Origin: Gemmatimonadota bacterium
GTDB taxonomy: Bacteria > JAAXHH01
Assembly: GCA_026706345.1 (NCBI GenBank)
Contig: JAPOYX010000223.1
Location: forward strand, 1 to 33,757
Direction: 5' to 3'
DNA length: 33,757 bases
In this document: positions 7,692-16,003 of the stretch, one piece after another
Layout: each line of letters begins with the position of its first letter
Numbering within the stretch: position 1 is the stretch's first letter
Program-made: the position numbers and the translations under genes
The notes under the pieces: model-generated
Seen by the model: the letters and a program-made list of their open reading frames with translations, nothing else
What the model was told of the DNA's origin: nothing
The model's database searches: none

Positions 7692-8569
7692 AGGATATCG
7701 CCCAGCATGAACGCGAAATAGACGACGCTGACGAGACCGTTCACGTTGAAGAAAGCGACGTCTATTCTTGAAAGGTCGTGCGCCTTGACGAGCATGTGCT
7801 CGTATGCCAGCATCCCCGTTACCAGGGTCGTGCCACAAAGATAAAGCGCATGCAGTTCGAAAACCTGGTAGACGGCCAGCAGGGTCATTACGGTGGCCAC
7901 GTGGAGCAGGCGGGCCGTCAGAAGCGCCGGCCGGACCCCAAGGCGCCGGGGTATCGAATGCACGCCATGGGACACGTCGAAAGCGTAGTCCTGGCAGGCG
8001 TATATTATATCAAAACCCGCCACCCAGGTCAATACGGCCGCGGAGAGCCAGAGCGGCGCCGGGTCGAAGGTGCCGGTCACGGCGATCCACGCCCCCAGGG
8101 GCGCAATGCCGAGGGCAAGGCCCAGGACCAGATGGGTGGCCCAGGTGAATCGCTTGAAATAGGAGTAAGACAGGATCACCAGCAGGGCGAGGGGCGACAG
8201 CTTCAGGCACAGGGGATTGAGCTGGTAGGCGGAAAAGACGAAAAGCAGGCTGCACGCCGCCACGATGAAGGCGACGGCGCGGGGCGTGATCCAACCCCGT
8301 GGCAGCGCGCGGTCCCGCGTGCGGGGGTTCTCCGCGTCCATCTCACGGTCGGCGAGCCGGTTGAATCCCATGGCCGCGCTCCGCGCGGACACCATGGCGA
8401 TGACGATCCACGCCACCTGCTGCCATTCGATCCCGTGCGTCCGGGCGGCCAGCGTGGCGCCGGCCAGCGCGAAGGGCAGGGCGAAGACGCTGTGGGAGAG
8501 CTTGATCATCCGGCCGAATACGGCAACGGAGCCGATCACAGGCGTGGACGGTGCATTCCTCTGATCCAA
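7679..8569 (-). CDS. UbiA-family prenyltransferase, MqnP/4-hydroxybenzoate type
   Basis: A 296-aa polytopic membrane enzyme with about eight or nine hydrophobic helices. The two Mg-diphosphate motifs are visible: NRLADREMD (residues 70-78) followed by NPRTRDRALPRG, and the later QDYAFD. The N-terminal KLSHSVFALPFALAG is typical of the group that includes UbiA and the futalosine-pathway prenyltransferase MqnP, rather than MenA. It attaches a polyprenyl chain to an aromatic ring acid. Clustering with ubiE and ubiX favours a quinone role. The start is a TTG at 8569 preceded by GGAAGG with 6 bases spacing. It begins 32 bases after dinG. Confidence 0.9.
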   Translation of the reverse strand: MDQRNAPSTPVIGSVAVFGRMIKLSHSVFALPFALAGATLAARTHGIEWQQVAWIVIAMVSARSAAMGFNRLADREMDAENPRTRDRALPRGWITPRAVAFIVAACSLLFVFSAYQLNPLCLKLSPLALLVILSYSYFKRFTWATHLVLGLALGIAPLGAWIAVTGTFDPAPLWLSAAVLTWVAGFDIIYACQDYAFDVSHGVHSIPRRLGVRPALLTARLLHVATVMTLLAVYQVFELHALYLCGTTLVTGMLAYEHMLVKAHDLSRIDVAFFNVNGLVSVVYFAFMLGDILWPI

Positions 8570-8601
8570 AGGTCGCCTTCCCTTGATTCAAGCATCATCG
8601 A

Positions 8602-11490
8602 TCATGAAACGGCGGGACTCCCGCCGCTCTTCCGTTTTTCCCGTGCGCGGAACCAGTAAGTCACCCCTTCCACCAGCGCATCGGCATCGGGGAAGATCTC
8701 CGATCTCGCGGGAAGAGATTGCAGGAACTCGTGTCCGTACGCCGTACTGATTACGCGCTGATCCAGTATCGTAACGACCCCGTAGTCTCTCGTCGACCGG
8801 ATAAGCCGGCCGAATCCCTGCCTGAACTTGATGACCGCCTCCGGCACCTGGTATTCCATAAAACTGTTGCGGCCGGCTTCTTCCATTCGCTCCACCCGGG
8901 CCTGTACCAGCGGTTCGGAGGGCACAGCGAAGGGCAGCTTGACCAAGACGACCACTTCAAGCGCCTTGCCGGGCACATCGACCCCCTCCCAGAAGCTGTC
9001 GGTGCCCAGCAGTACGGCGGCGTCGGTCCGCCTGAAACGATCCAGCAGGGTGGTCCGCGGTCCCGATACGCCCTGCGCCATGGCGACGACGCCGTGCTCC
9101 GCCAGGGGCGACTCGATGTCCTGAAAGGTTCGGTTCAGTTGGCTGTAGGAGGTGAACAGGACCAGCGTACTGCGCCTCGTGGAGACGACCAAATCCATGA
9201 TAAGCCCGCTGATCGCTTCCTGAAAAGCGCCGGACCGGGGCGTTGGAAAGGCCGCGGGCACACCGATCAGTACCTGGTCCTCGTAGTCGAAAGGCGAACC
9301 GATACCCTGCACCTGCAGCCGCCCGTCCGATATCCGGTCAAGTCCCAGTCTTTCCATATGGTAGTCGAACCGCTCGCCGACCGCCAGCGTCGCCGACGTG
9401 AGCACGACGGTTCGCATCTGGCTGAAGAGATCGTCGTGCAGCCGCTCCGCCACCCTGAGCGGAGCGCCGGTCAGGATGCAGGACAGGGGATCATTGCGCG
9501 TGGCCTCCACCCAGTAAACCCGCTCTTCATCCTCCGCTTCGGTAAGCAGGGCAAGGCGCTCTCCCGTCCCCCCGCAGAAATCCATGGCGGCCTGAATCGC
9601 ATTCATTCGGGCTTCGCGGTCTTCGAGCCAGGAATCGGGGACGTAACCCAGCGTCTCGTGGAGGAGGCCAAGGGCTTCGTGCAGCCTCGCGCAGCTGCCG
9701 ATGAGGCCCGGCGCCGATGACCTGAGAACCCTGGCGTAGTCTTCGTCGGCCCGGTATCTGAGCTTCGTCTTCTGACCAGGCCGATCTGCGGCATGGTGCT
9801 GCGCCGCTTCACCGGCGGTACGGAAGAACGCCTCGATCTCCGTGTTCACCTCCAGCAGCCGGTCTATGGACACGCGGACGCCGGAAGCCAACGGGTTCTT
9901 CCATTCCTGGTTGTCCGCGGCCCGGTTGGCGAGCCGGTCCAGTCCGGCCAGCAAACCGGTACCGCCGAGTTCGGCGGAGTACATCCTGCGCAGCGTATTG
10001 CGCATGCGCCAGCCCCCAACTTCCAGGGTCAGGTGTTGCACGGCCGCCCGTTCCAGGTTGTGGGCTTCGTCGATAACGAGATGGGTGTATCTGGACAGCA
10101 CACCGTGATCGGCCTCCAGATCGGAAAACAGGAGCGCGTGATTGACGATGACGACGTGGGACGACAGGGCGGCCGCCCTCACCCGGTTGACGAAGCACTC
10201 CGCCTTGAAAACGCACCGCGGACAGGCGCTGCCTTCCCCGTTGATTTTCTCCCACAATCCGCGGGTCGCCGCCGTGTTGAATCCCGCGTGTTCGGCGAGG
10301 TCCCCCGTACTCGTTTCCCGCGCCCACACCACCAGGGGGATCGCGGCCTCCCGCTCTTCCGGGGTCAGATGATCTTCGGGCCGCCGAGTGACTTGCCGCC
10401 AGCGGTCCAGGCACAAGTAGTTCGACCGGCCCTTGAGCAGGGTGGCGCTGAACGCCAGCCCCAGGTTGTCCAGCAGGAACGGCAGGTCCTTGTAAAAAAG
10501 TTGCTCCTGCAGATTCCGCGTGTTGGTGGACACGATCACGCGCTGATCATTCCGCACGGCCCACAGCAGGGCCGGCGTCAGGTATGAGAGCGATTTCCCC
10601 GTGCCCGTGCCTGCTTCGACCAGCAGTACTTCGCCTTCGTTGAATGCCCCGGCGACTCCCCGGACCATGGACGCCTGCTGCGGCCGCTGCTCGTAGCCCT
10701 CCATGCGGCTTTCAAAGAGCCCGCCGGTGTCGAACAGGCCGGCCAACGCGTCCAGGTCGAGCAGGCTCGGATGACCGGAATCCTCGCCGGGATCGCATGC
10801 CGCGTCCCCGATGGTATGCGACCCGAGATCGAAGGATGGGTTATGGGGGCTTTCCTGCGCCGGCGGTGTAGGCTGTCCGGAGCGTGCGGGCCGCCCGGAG
10901 GGCCGCGTCGCCGTCCGCCGCCCGGAGCCCTCCATCGCCGCCTGCGATCGTTCGGTTTCGGCGATTACCCGTTCTATTCCCGTTCCCGCGCCCTCCGACA
11001 GGCGGATCAGGGTCGACAATGTATCGGAGTCCAGGTTCGAAAGGAGATCGAGCAGCGCCAGGCAGACCTGCGCCGTCGCGCGCCCCGCGCCGGCCGCGTC
11101 CCGGCCGGACAAAGACCCCGTGCCGAAGCGTTCCGCGACCGTATCCAGTCCGTAATCGCTCAGTCCGGGCAGAAGGACCCGCGCGAGAAGGCGCACGTCC
11201 AGCAGAAACGAGTCGATACCGGCCGCGATCTGCCAGAGCCGGTCGGCAAGTTCTTCGCGGGGCCCATAGACCGCGAAAAACGCGTCGGCCTCCCCGGAAC
11301 GGGCCAGGTCCCGGATCCCTGCCAGATCGAGGCCCGTGCGCGTTTCCAGGGCCTCGCCCCGCAGTACGGGCACTATAGTGAACGACCCGGTATCCGTCCG
11401 GGTATGGGTTTCGGGCTGGATCGCAAAAAAGGAGCGTGCAAAAGACGGAGGGTCGGAGGCGTGAGCGGGATTTGACGAGCGAAGGGACAT
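8602..11490 (-). CDS. dinG: DinG-type superfamily 2 DNA helicase
   Basis: A 962-aa XPD/DinG-family ATP-dependent 5'-3' helicase. Walker A is GTGTGKS (residues 294-300), the DEAH box is at 474-477, and motif VI is QGFGRLIRS. Four cysteines, 360, 423, 426 and 432, fit the [4Fe-4S] domain between motifs I and II. Residues about 90-150 (SFLLDVRLLARVLLPGLSDY, TVAERFG) match the end of a DnaQ-type exonuclease domain as in exonuclease-helicase DinG proteins, but the DEDDh residues are not apparent. About 180-250 is a low-complexity linker. The family resolves R-loops and secondary structures during repair. A consensus promoter lies upstream; no LexA-like CTGT-N8-ACAG box was seen. Confidence 0.93.
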   Translation of the reverse strand: MSLRSSNPAHASDPPSFARSFFAIQPETHTRTDTGSFTIVPVLRGEALETRTGLDLAGIRDLARSGEADAFFAVYGPREELADRLWQIAAGIDSFLLDVRLLARVLLPGLSDYGLDTVAERFGTGSLSGRDAAGAGRATAQVCLALLDLLSNLDSDTLSTLIRLSEGAGTGIERVIAETERSQAAMEGSGRRTATRPSGRPARSGQPTPPAQESPHNPSFDLGSHTIGDAACDPGEDSGHPSLLDLDALAGLFDTGGLFESRMEGYEQRPQQASMVRGVAGAFNEGEVLLVEAGTGTGKSLSYLTPALLWAVRNDQRVIVSTNTRNLQEQLFYKDLPFLLDNLGLAFSATLLKGRSNYLCLDRWRQVTRRPEDHLTPEEREAAIPLVVWARETSTGDLAEHAGFNTAATRGLWEKINGEGSACPRCVFKAECFVNRVRAAALSSHVVIVNHALLFSDLEADHGVLSRYTHLVIDEAHNLERAAVQHLTLEVGGWRMRNTLRRMYSAELGGTGLLAGLDRLANRAADNQEWKNPLASGVRVSIDRLLEVNTEIEAFFRTAGEAAQHHAADRPGQKTKLRYRADEDYARVLRSSAPGLIGSCARLHEALGLLHETLGYVPDSWLEDREARMNAIQAAMDFCGGTGERLALLTEAEDEERVYWVEATRNDPLSCILTGAPLRVAERLHDDLFSQMRTVVLTSATLAVGERFDYHMERLGLDRISDGRLQVQGIGSPFDYEDQVLIGVPAAFPTPRSGAFQEAISGLIMDLVVSTRRSTLVLFTSYSQLNRTFQDIESPLAEHGVVAMAQGVSGPRTTLLDRFRRTDAAVLLGTDSFWEGVDVPGKALEVVVLVKLPFAVPSEPLVQARVERMEEAGRNSFMEYQVPEAVIKFRQGFGRLIRSTRDYGVVTILDQRVISTAYGHEFLQSLPARSEIFPDADALVEGVTYWFRAREKRKSGGSPAVS

Positions 11491-11544
11491 GAAGCCACAC
11501 GGTTCGCGGTTATGCAGGCATACCGGACAGTTCTGCGCATCCAG

Positions 11545-11573
11545 AAGATAGGCGCAGAAGGGGGTGTTGTCAA
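11545..11573 (-). promoter_or_regulatory. sigma-70-type promoter of dinG
   Basis: On the minus strand TTGACA (11573-11568), exactly 17 bases, then TATCTT (11550-11545), matching 6/6 and 4/6 of the consensus. The predicted start near 11538 leaves a leader of about 48 bases before the dinG ATG. A 5-bp dyad (GTTGT, CAAA, ACAAC at 11566-11579) overlaps the -35 box and could be an operator. Confidence 0.6.
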
Positions 11574-11607
11574 AACAACGGTGCCGACACCGGGCCGAAT
11601 CGGACGC

Positions 11608-12510
11608 TTATCCGCTTCGGTCTTCAGGAAGGACGACGAAACCGAACGTATCCACGGAGGCCGAACCGAATACGCCGATTCCACCGTCGAGATTGAAAAC
11701 CGGGCGTTCGAAGGTATCGCCCGCCAGACTCCCGAACCCGAAGGCGTTCTGGCCGGACGCTTCCACGCTTCGAAGGAAATCGAAGAGGTTCCGGTCGAGG
11801 GCGTATACTTCGACTTCGTGCTCTCCGGAGGAGCCAATGGCGAACCAGGGCAGCCGCAGCCGGCCGTCGGGCGCCTTCAGCGGCGGTGAACCACCCTCGG
11901 CGTAACCGCCTTCCAGTACGACGACCTGGTATGCCTCCACCTCGAGGGGATCGAAACGGACCTCGATGAGCCCCTCCCCGTACACCACCTCGTTCCGGCG
12001 GTCAGGTTCGGGCTCGAGCCGGCTTTGAACCTCCATGGAAGTCTCTTCCAGGATGGCGATCTCATCGATTTCCATGCGGTCCGGTGTTACCGTGACGCCT
12101 CGGACCTCCCCGCCCAGGGCGCGGACGCGGAGACGGTATTCCGTTTTAGGCCGCACCTCCGGGGCGTCTGGCGGCGGAAGATACCGCTCCTGTTGGCCGG
12201 CACTTTCGTACCTGTACTCCGCAAGTCCCTGTATGACAGTGACTTCGGCATCGTTCACCGCGGCAGCCTCTTCGACGAACGCGACATTCGCGGCGCGGGT
12301 CCGGGTGACAGTTATCTCCGGCAGGGGGCGGTCGACATACAGGACGGCGTCCACGACGACGGTTACATTCTCCGCCGGACCGAAGAGAGAAGCCGGATCC
12401 CGTTCTCCGGAACAACCCGGATGGGCGGCAAGACCGGCCAGTATGGCGAAAGCCAGAACGGTCGGAATGAAACGGGCATGCCCGGTCTTGTTTTTCATCT
12501 TGTCGTTCAT
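11608..12510 (-). CDS. DUF4249 lipoprotein, partner of the TonB receptor
   Basis: A 300-aa secreted protein. Its signal peptide ends in a cysteine (LAAHPGCSGERD), consistent with a lipoprotein although the lipobox is imperfect. The mature part is beta-rich with Ig-like spacing (VVVDAVLYVDRPLPEITVTR, YRLRVRALGGEVRGVTVTP), the pattern of DUF4249 proteins. In Bacteroidota and relatives these are found next to SusC/FecA-like receptors with a carboxypeptidase-like N-terminal domain, as here. The ATG at 12510 comes 2 bases after the receptor stop, so they form one operon; a TTG at 12516 or an ATG at 12498 is also possible. An outer-membrane accessory role is inferred. Confidence 0.8.
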   Translation of the reverse strand: MNDKMKNKTGHARFIPTVLAFAILAGLAAHPGCSGERDPASLFGPAENVTVVVDAVLYVDRPLPEITVTRTRAANVAFVEEAAAVNDAEVTVIQGLAEYRYESAGQQERYLPPPDAPEVRPKTEYRLRVRALGGEVRGVTVTPDRMEIDEIAILEETSMEVQSRLEPEPDRRNEVVYGEGLIEVRFDPLEVEAYQVVVLEGGYAEGGSPPLKAPDGRLRLPWFAIGSSGEHEVEVYALDRNLFDFLRSVEASGQNAFGFGSLAGDTFERPVFNLDGGIGVFGSASVDTFGFVVLPEDRSG

Positions 12511-12512
12511 GA

Positions 12513-14744
12513 TCAAAAATCGTAGTTCAGCCCGATCGTCGGTACGATGGGCAGCATCTTCACCACTTCCGCGGTGGTGACCCGGTCATCCTCCGTGTCA
12601 TACTGGACAAACCACTCGTTCCGATGATTGTAGGCGTTGAACACCTGCAGGTACCACTGGAGGTTCCTGTCGAAAAGGCGGAAATCCCGCTTGACGCTCA
12701 GGTCCATTCGGTGGTACGGGAGCAGGCGCGCGGTACTGCGTCCGGTAGGCAGGAAATAGTCCTCCCGCGTGCCAGTTCGCGCCGATTCCCTCAGTTCGTA
12801 CCGGGCGGAAGCCGGCGTGAAGGCCTGCCCGGTGGCGAAGATTACGTTGCAGCCGAATGACCAGCGGCCCGCCCGGTAGTTCGCCGAAACCACGAGATCG
12901 TGGCGGCGGTCGTACTTCGGAGGATACCATGCCCCCTGGTTCAGTTCCGGGAATCGCCGGCGCGTCCACCCGAGCGCATAGCCGATCCATCCGGTCAAGC
13001 TGCCCGACAGGCGCTCCACAAACGCCTCCACACCCGTGGCGTAGCCCCGGCCTCCGGTGATGAACACTTCCTCCGACCGGGTTTCTTCACCGCCCACCGC
13101 CCGTGTATTGTCGACAACTACCAGGTTGGCCAGCCGCTGATAGTAGGATTCGAGCGAGAGCCGGTAGCGCGGCGACGGGTCCCAACTCGCACCCAGGACG
13201 AAATGCCAGGCCTGCCCGGGTGTCACGCTGCCGTCGAGCGGCACCCAGAAGTCACCGCCGCTGAAACCCTCTGTCGTAATCAACTGCAGGTACTGGTGGT
13301 ACCGCCCGCCACCCGCCTTCAGTCGCAGTCCGCCGGACAGCCGGTGGCTCAAGGAGATACGGGGTTCCAGGTCGATCTTTTCGCGTTCGCTGTAGTAGTT
13401 CGCGCGCAGACCCACGCGGATCGAAGTCGAAGGCCGCGCCTGCCACTGGTCCTGGGCATACATCGAGATCACGTGGGGCCTCAGTCTGAGGTCGAGCTGG
13501 TCGTCCTGGTTGAAGCTTCTCTTGAATCTGAACCGGTACCGGGTTCCCCGGAAACCCGCCTTTATCGCGTGCTCGCCATCGGCGACATAGTCCAGATCCC
13601 CCTTGACGCTGAGGTCTCGGATGCTGTTACTGAACAGAACCTCGGTACCGTCGAAATTCGCCGAAAGGCGGCTAGTGTAGTCGCTTCCCGATACGATGAA
13701 ATTGCCGAAGAGCGTCGGCGAGAAGAGGTGCGTCCACTTGCCCGTTACGGCCGAATTCCCCCAGCGAACCCTGAACAGGTCGTTCTCGCTGGTTTCGAGA
13801 CTGAGGTCGTCCCGGCCGAAGTAACCGCTCAGCACCAGATTGTCGGAATCGGACAGATTCTGGTTGATTTTCGCGTTCACATCATAGAAATAGTATCCGG
13901 GAATATCCTCCACGCGAGTCCGGATGTAGGCCAGGATCGGTTCCAAGTACGTCCGTCTTCCCGAGACCATGAAGGATCCGCTCCCGACGGGGCCTTCTAT
14001 CATGGTCCGCATCGAGATGAGGCTGATTCCGCCCGAACCGCGGAGACTGTTGCGGTTTCCGTCGCGGTTCGTCACGTCGAGCACCGCGCCGAGGTTCCCT
14101 CCGTACCGGGCGGGATAGGCGCTCTTGTGCAACCGCATGTCCTTGATGGCTTCCGGATTGAAGATGGAAAAGAAGCCGAATGCGTGGGAGGGGTTGTAGA
14201 GGGGGATCTGGTCGAGAAGAATCTGGGTCTGGTCGGGGCCTCCGCCCCGTACGTACAGGCCGCTGCTGATGTCCGAGGATGCCTGGATGCCCGGAAGCAG
14301 CTGAAGGCTGCGCAGCAGATCGGTTTCTCCGATGGCGGGCAGTTCCTTCAGTGTCGCGGCCTGGAGGGCGACGAAACCGGGTTGCGCAAGCCGTTCGTCT
14401 CTGTTTCGATCCGCCTCGACCACGGCCGTTTCGCCGATCAGTACGGTCGAAACGAGTTCCACGTCCCTTCGAAGATACGCCTCGGCTCCCAGGCTCAGCG
14501 TGTCCCGGTAGGTCTCGTACCCGACATAGGACACGACGAGAACATAGGAACCCGCGGGTATCCCGGTAACCGCGTAGTAGCCGTTTTCGTTGCTTAACGC
14601 ACCGAGCGAGGTGCCACTCAGAAACACGTTTGCGGAAAGCAGGAATTCGCCGGTGGAACGATCCGTAACGAATCCGCTTATCGTAGCGGCCTGCGCCGGG
14701 GCGGGGATCAACAGCAGGGAAAAAAGTACTGCGCTTAACTTCAT
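12513..14744 (-). CDS. TonB-dependent outer-membrane receptor
   Basis: A 743-aa receptor. The signal peptide MKLSAVLFSLLLIPAPAQA is cleaved before ATISGFV. Next comes a carboxypeptidase-regulatory-like beta-sandwich (about 20-105: GFVTDRSTGEFLLSANVFLSG, DTLSLGAEAYLRRDVEL), then the plug (SLQLLPGIQASSDISSGLYV, GGGPDQTQILLDQIPLYNP, YPARYGGNLGAVLDV), then a beta barrel ending in an aromatic residue (IGLNYDF). It takes up a large or scarce ligand using TonB energy; the substrate is unknown. The frame opens 14 codons earlier, but the signal peptide places the start at the ATG at 14744. It pairs with DUF4249, with no SusD, and is divergent from the PmoA-like gene. Confidence 0.93.
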   Translation of the reverse strand: MKLSAVLFSLLLIPAPAQAATISGFVTDRSTGEFLLSANVFLSGTSLGALSNENGYYAVTGIPAGSYVLVVSYVGYETYRDTLSLGAEAYLRRDVELVSTVLIGETAVVEADRNRDERLAQPGFVALQAATLKELPAIGETDLLRSLQLLPGIQASSDISSGLYVRGGGPDQTQILLDQIPLYNPSHAFGFFSIFNPEAIKDMRLHKSAYPARYGGNLGAVLDVTNRDGNRNSLRGSGGISLISMRTMIEGPVGSGSFMVSGRRTYLEPILAYIRTRVEDIPGYYFYDVNAKINQNLSDSDNLVLSGYFGRDDLSLETSENDLFRVRWGNSAVTGKWTHLFSPTLFGNFIVSGSDYTSRLSANFDGTEVLFSNSIRDLSVKGDLDYVADGEHAIKAGFRGTRYRFRFKRSFNQDDQLDLRLRPHVISMYAQDQWQARPSTSIRVGLRANYYSEREKIDLEPRISLSHRLSGGLRLKAGGGRYHQYLQLITTEGFSGGDFWVPLDGSVTPGQAWHFVLGASWDPSPRYRLSLESYYQRLANLVVVDNTRAVGGEETRSEEVFITGGRGYATGVEAFVERLSGSLTGWIGYALGWTRRRFPELNQGAWYPPKYDRRHDLVVSANYRAGRWSFGCNVIFATGQAFTPASARYELRESARTGTREDYFLPTGRSTARLLPYHRMDLSVKRDFRLFDRNLQWYLQVFNAYNHRNEWFVQYDTEDDRVTTAEVVKMLPIVPTIGLNYDF

Positions 14745-14806
14745 AGTTACCGATAGGAACCACACCGAGTCCGTCGTTAAAAACACCCCACGTACCGGCG
14801 CCAGAC

Positions 14807-15739
14807 ATGACGCGTGACACGTTCGAAAGAAACCTAAGCCATCTTCGTCTCGAAGTCAACGAAGGGAAGGGCTTCGAAGTCTATGCGGGCCAGGCGGACC
14901 GCAAGTTGCTCGCCCGGTACGACACCGCGACCGGCCAACTGCCCAGGGATGAGTCGCCCAAACCCTGTTTTCATCCCGTTTTCACGCCCTCCGGCGGTCT
15001 GATTACCGAATATCGCCCCGAGGACCACACCTGGCACACAGGACTGTATTTCGGTTGGGTGCACGTCAACGACACCAATTTCTGGGGAGGTTCCTGGTAC
15101 CTGCCCGACGAAGGAAAGTACGTGCCCGTTCCGAACAGCCACGGCGTGCAGCGCCACGATGAATTCACCTCCGTATCTGATCTCGAAAACGGCGTCGCCA
15201 TTGAAGAAAAACTCACCTGGCTGGACCGCGGCGACCATCCGGTGATCAAGGAAAAACGCCGATTCGACTTCCTCGAGACGGCCAATCCCCCGGGCTGCCT
15301 CTGGCTCATCGAATCGGTGATGGAACCCATCGTGGGAGCAATCACTTTCGGGGCCTCGCGCGCGGCGCGATACAGCGGAATGGTCCTGCGAATGGGCCCG
15401 CCGTTTGCCGATGCGTTTCATACGAGCGGCAGCGGGCGCAGCGGACACGAATCCATCATGGGGACGCGGGACCGGTGGGTCGCCGCGGCGGGCGCGGGCG
15501 GAGGCATGGTCGTCATGATGGACCATCCGCGAAACCTCCGCCACCCGGTGAACTGGTTCACCCGCCGCAACCTTCTTGGCACGGGGCCGCTCATGGAGGG
15601 AGACCTGTTTCTTGACGCTTCGGACAGTCTTCATCTCCGTTACGGATTCCTCGTACTTGACGATGTGCTCGATCAAAGGGAAATCGAAGATCTTTACCGG
15701 ACCTACCTGGCGGAGTCGGACGAGCGTTCTCCAGCGTAG
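14807..15739 (+). CDS. PmoA-like protein (DUF6807)
   Basis: A 310-aa soluble protein. The hallmark block is HPVFTPSGGLITEYRPEDHTWHTGLYFGW, with the paired histidines of the PEDHTWH segment, and later HESIMGTRDRWVAAAG and the near-C-terminal LRYGFLVLDD. Databases label this family methane oxygenase PmoA, but it is unrelated in function to particulate methane monooxygenase and usually sits in carbohydrate-utilisation regions. No signal peptide is seen, so it is probably cytoplasmic. The ATG at 14807 lacks a clear ribosome binding site. It is divergent from the TonB receptor with 62 bases between starts, suggesting shared control. Confidence 0.85.
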   Translation: MTRDTFERNLSHLRLEVNEGKGFEVYAGQADRKLLARYDTATGQLPRDESPKPCFHPVFTPSGGLITEYRPEDHTWHTGLYFGWVHVNDTNFWGGSWYLPDEGKYVPVPNSHGVQRHDEFTSVSDLENGVAIEEKLTWLDRGDHPVIKEKRRFDFLETANPPGCLWLIESVMEPIVGAITFGASRAARYSGMVLRMGPPFADAFHTSGSGRSGHESIMGTRDRWVAAAGAGGGMVVMMDHPRNLRHPVNWFTRRNLLGTGPLMEGDLFLDASDSLHLRYGFLVLDDVLDQREIEDLYRTYLAESDERSPA

Positions 15740-15862
15740 CGCCGGCCTCTCGCTGTCGCGCAGACAGGGGCGATGTGCGCACAACCCCTTCGTTCTTGCT
15801 TGACATGCGGTCGCAACCGTCCGATTTTGGGTAACACGTCAAATACGGCGCACAGCCTGATG

Positions 15863-15891
15863 TTGCGAATGTTCGCTTGAAATCGTATCTT
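15863..15891 (+). promoter_or_regulatory. candidate promoter of the HU-TPR gene
   Basis: TTGCGA (15863-15868), 17 bases, TATCTT (15886-15891), 4/6 matches in each box. The start near 15898 would leave a leader of about 105 bases containing an imperfect hairpin around two GGATCC sites (about 15934-15953). An alternative TTGACA at 15800-15805 has only a poor -10 (GATTTT). Confidence 0.4.
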
Positions 15892-16003
15892 TCCGGTAAC
15901 ATTGCCGGCCGTCTTCGTTTCCCGGCGGAACGGATCCTCCGGGAGGGGATCCAGACGGCGACAAGGACTTTTCCTTACCCTGGCCATACTGACCGGAGCA
16001 TCG

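Noticed and set aside
11491-11544. LexA-type SOS box in front of dinG
   Set aside because: dinG is SOS-controlled in enterobacteria, but no CTGT-N8-ACAG-like palindrome was found here. Other lineages use different LexA motifs, so SOS control cannot be excluded.
12900-14597. 565-codon plus-strand open frame inside the TonB receptor gene
   Set aside because: Antisense shadow of a strongly supported receptor gene; no recognisable motifs and no ribosome binding site support.
14807-15739. Methane monooxygenase subunit suggested by the PmoA name
   Set aside because: The sequence belongs to the soluble PmoA-like/DUF6807 family with no membrane helices or copper-site pattern; it does not imply methanotrophy.
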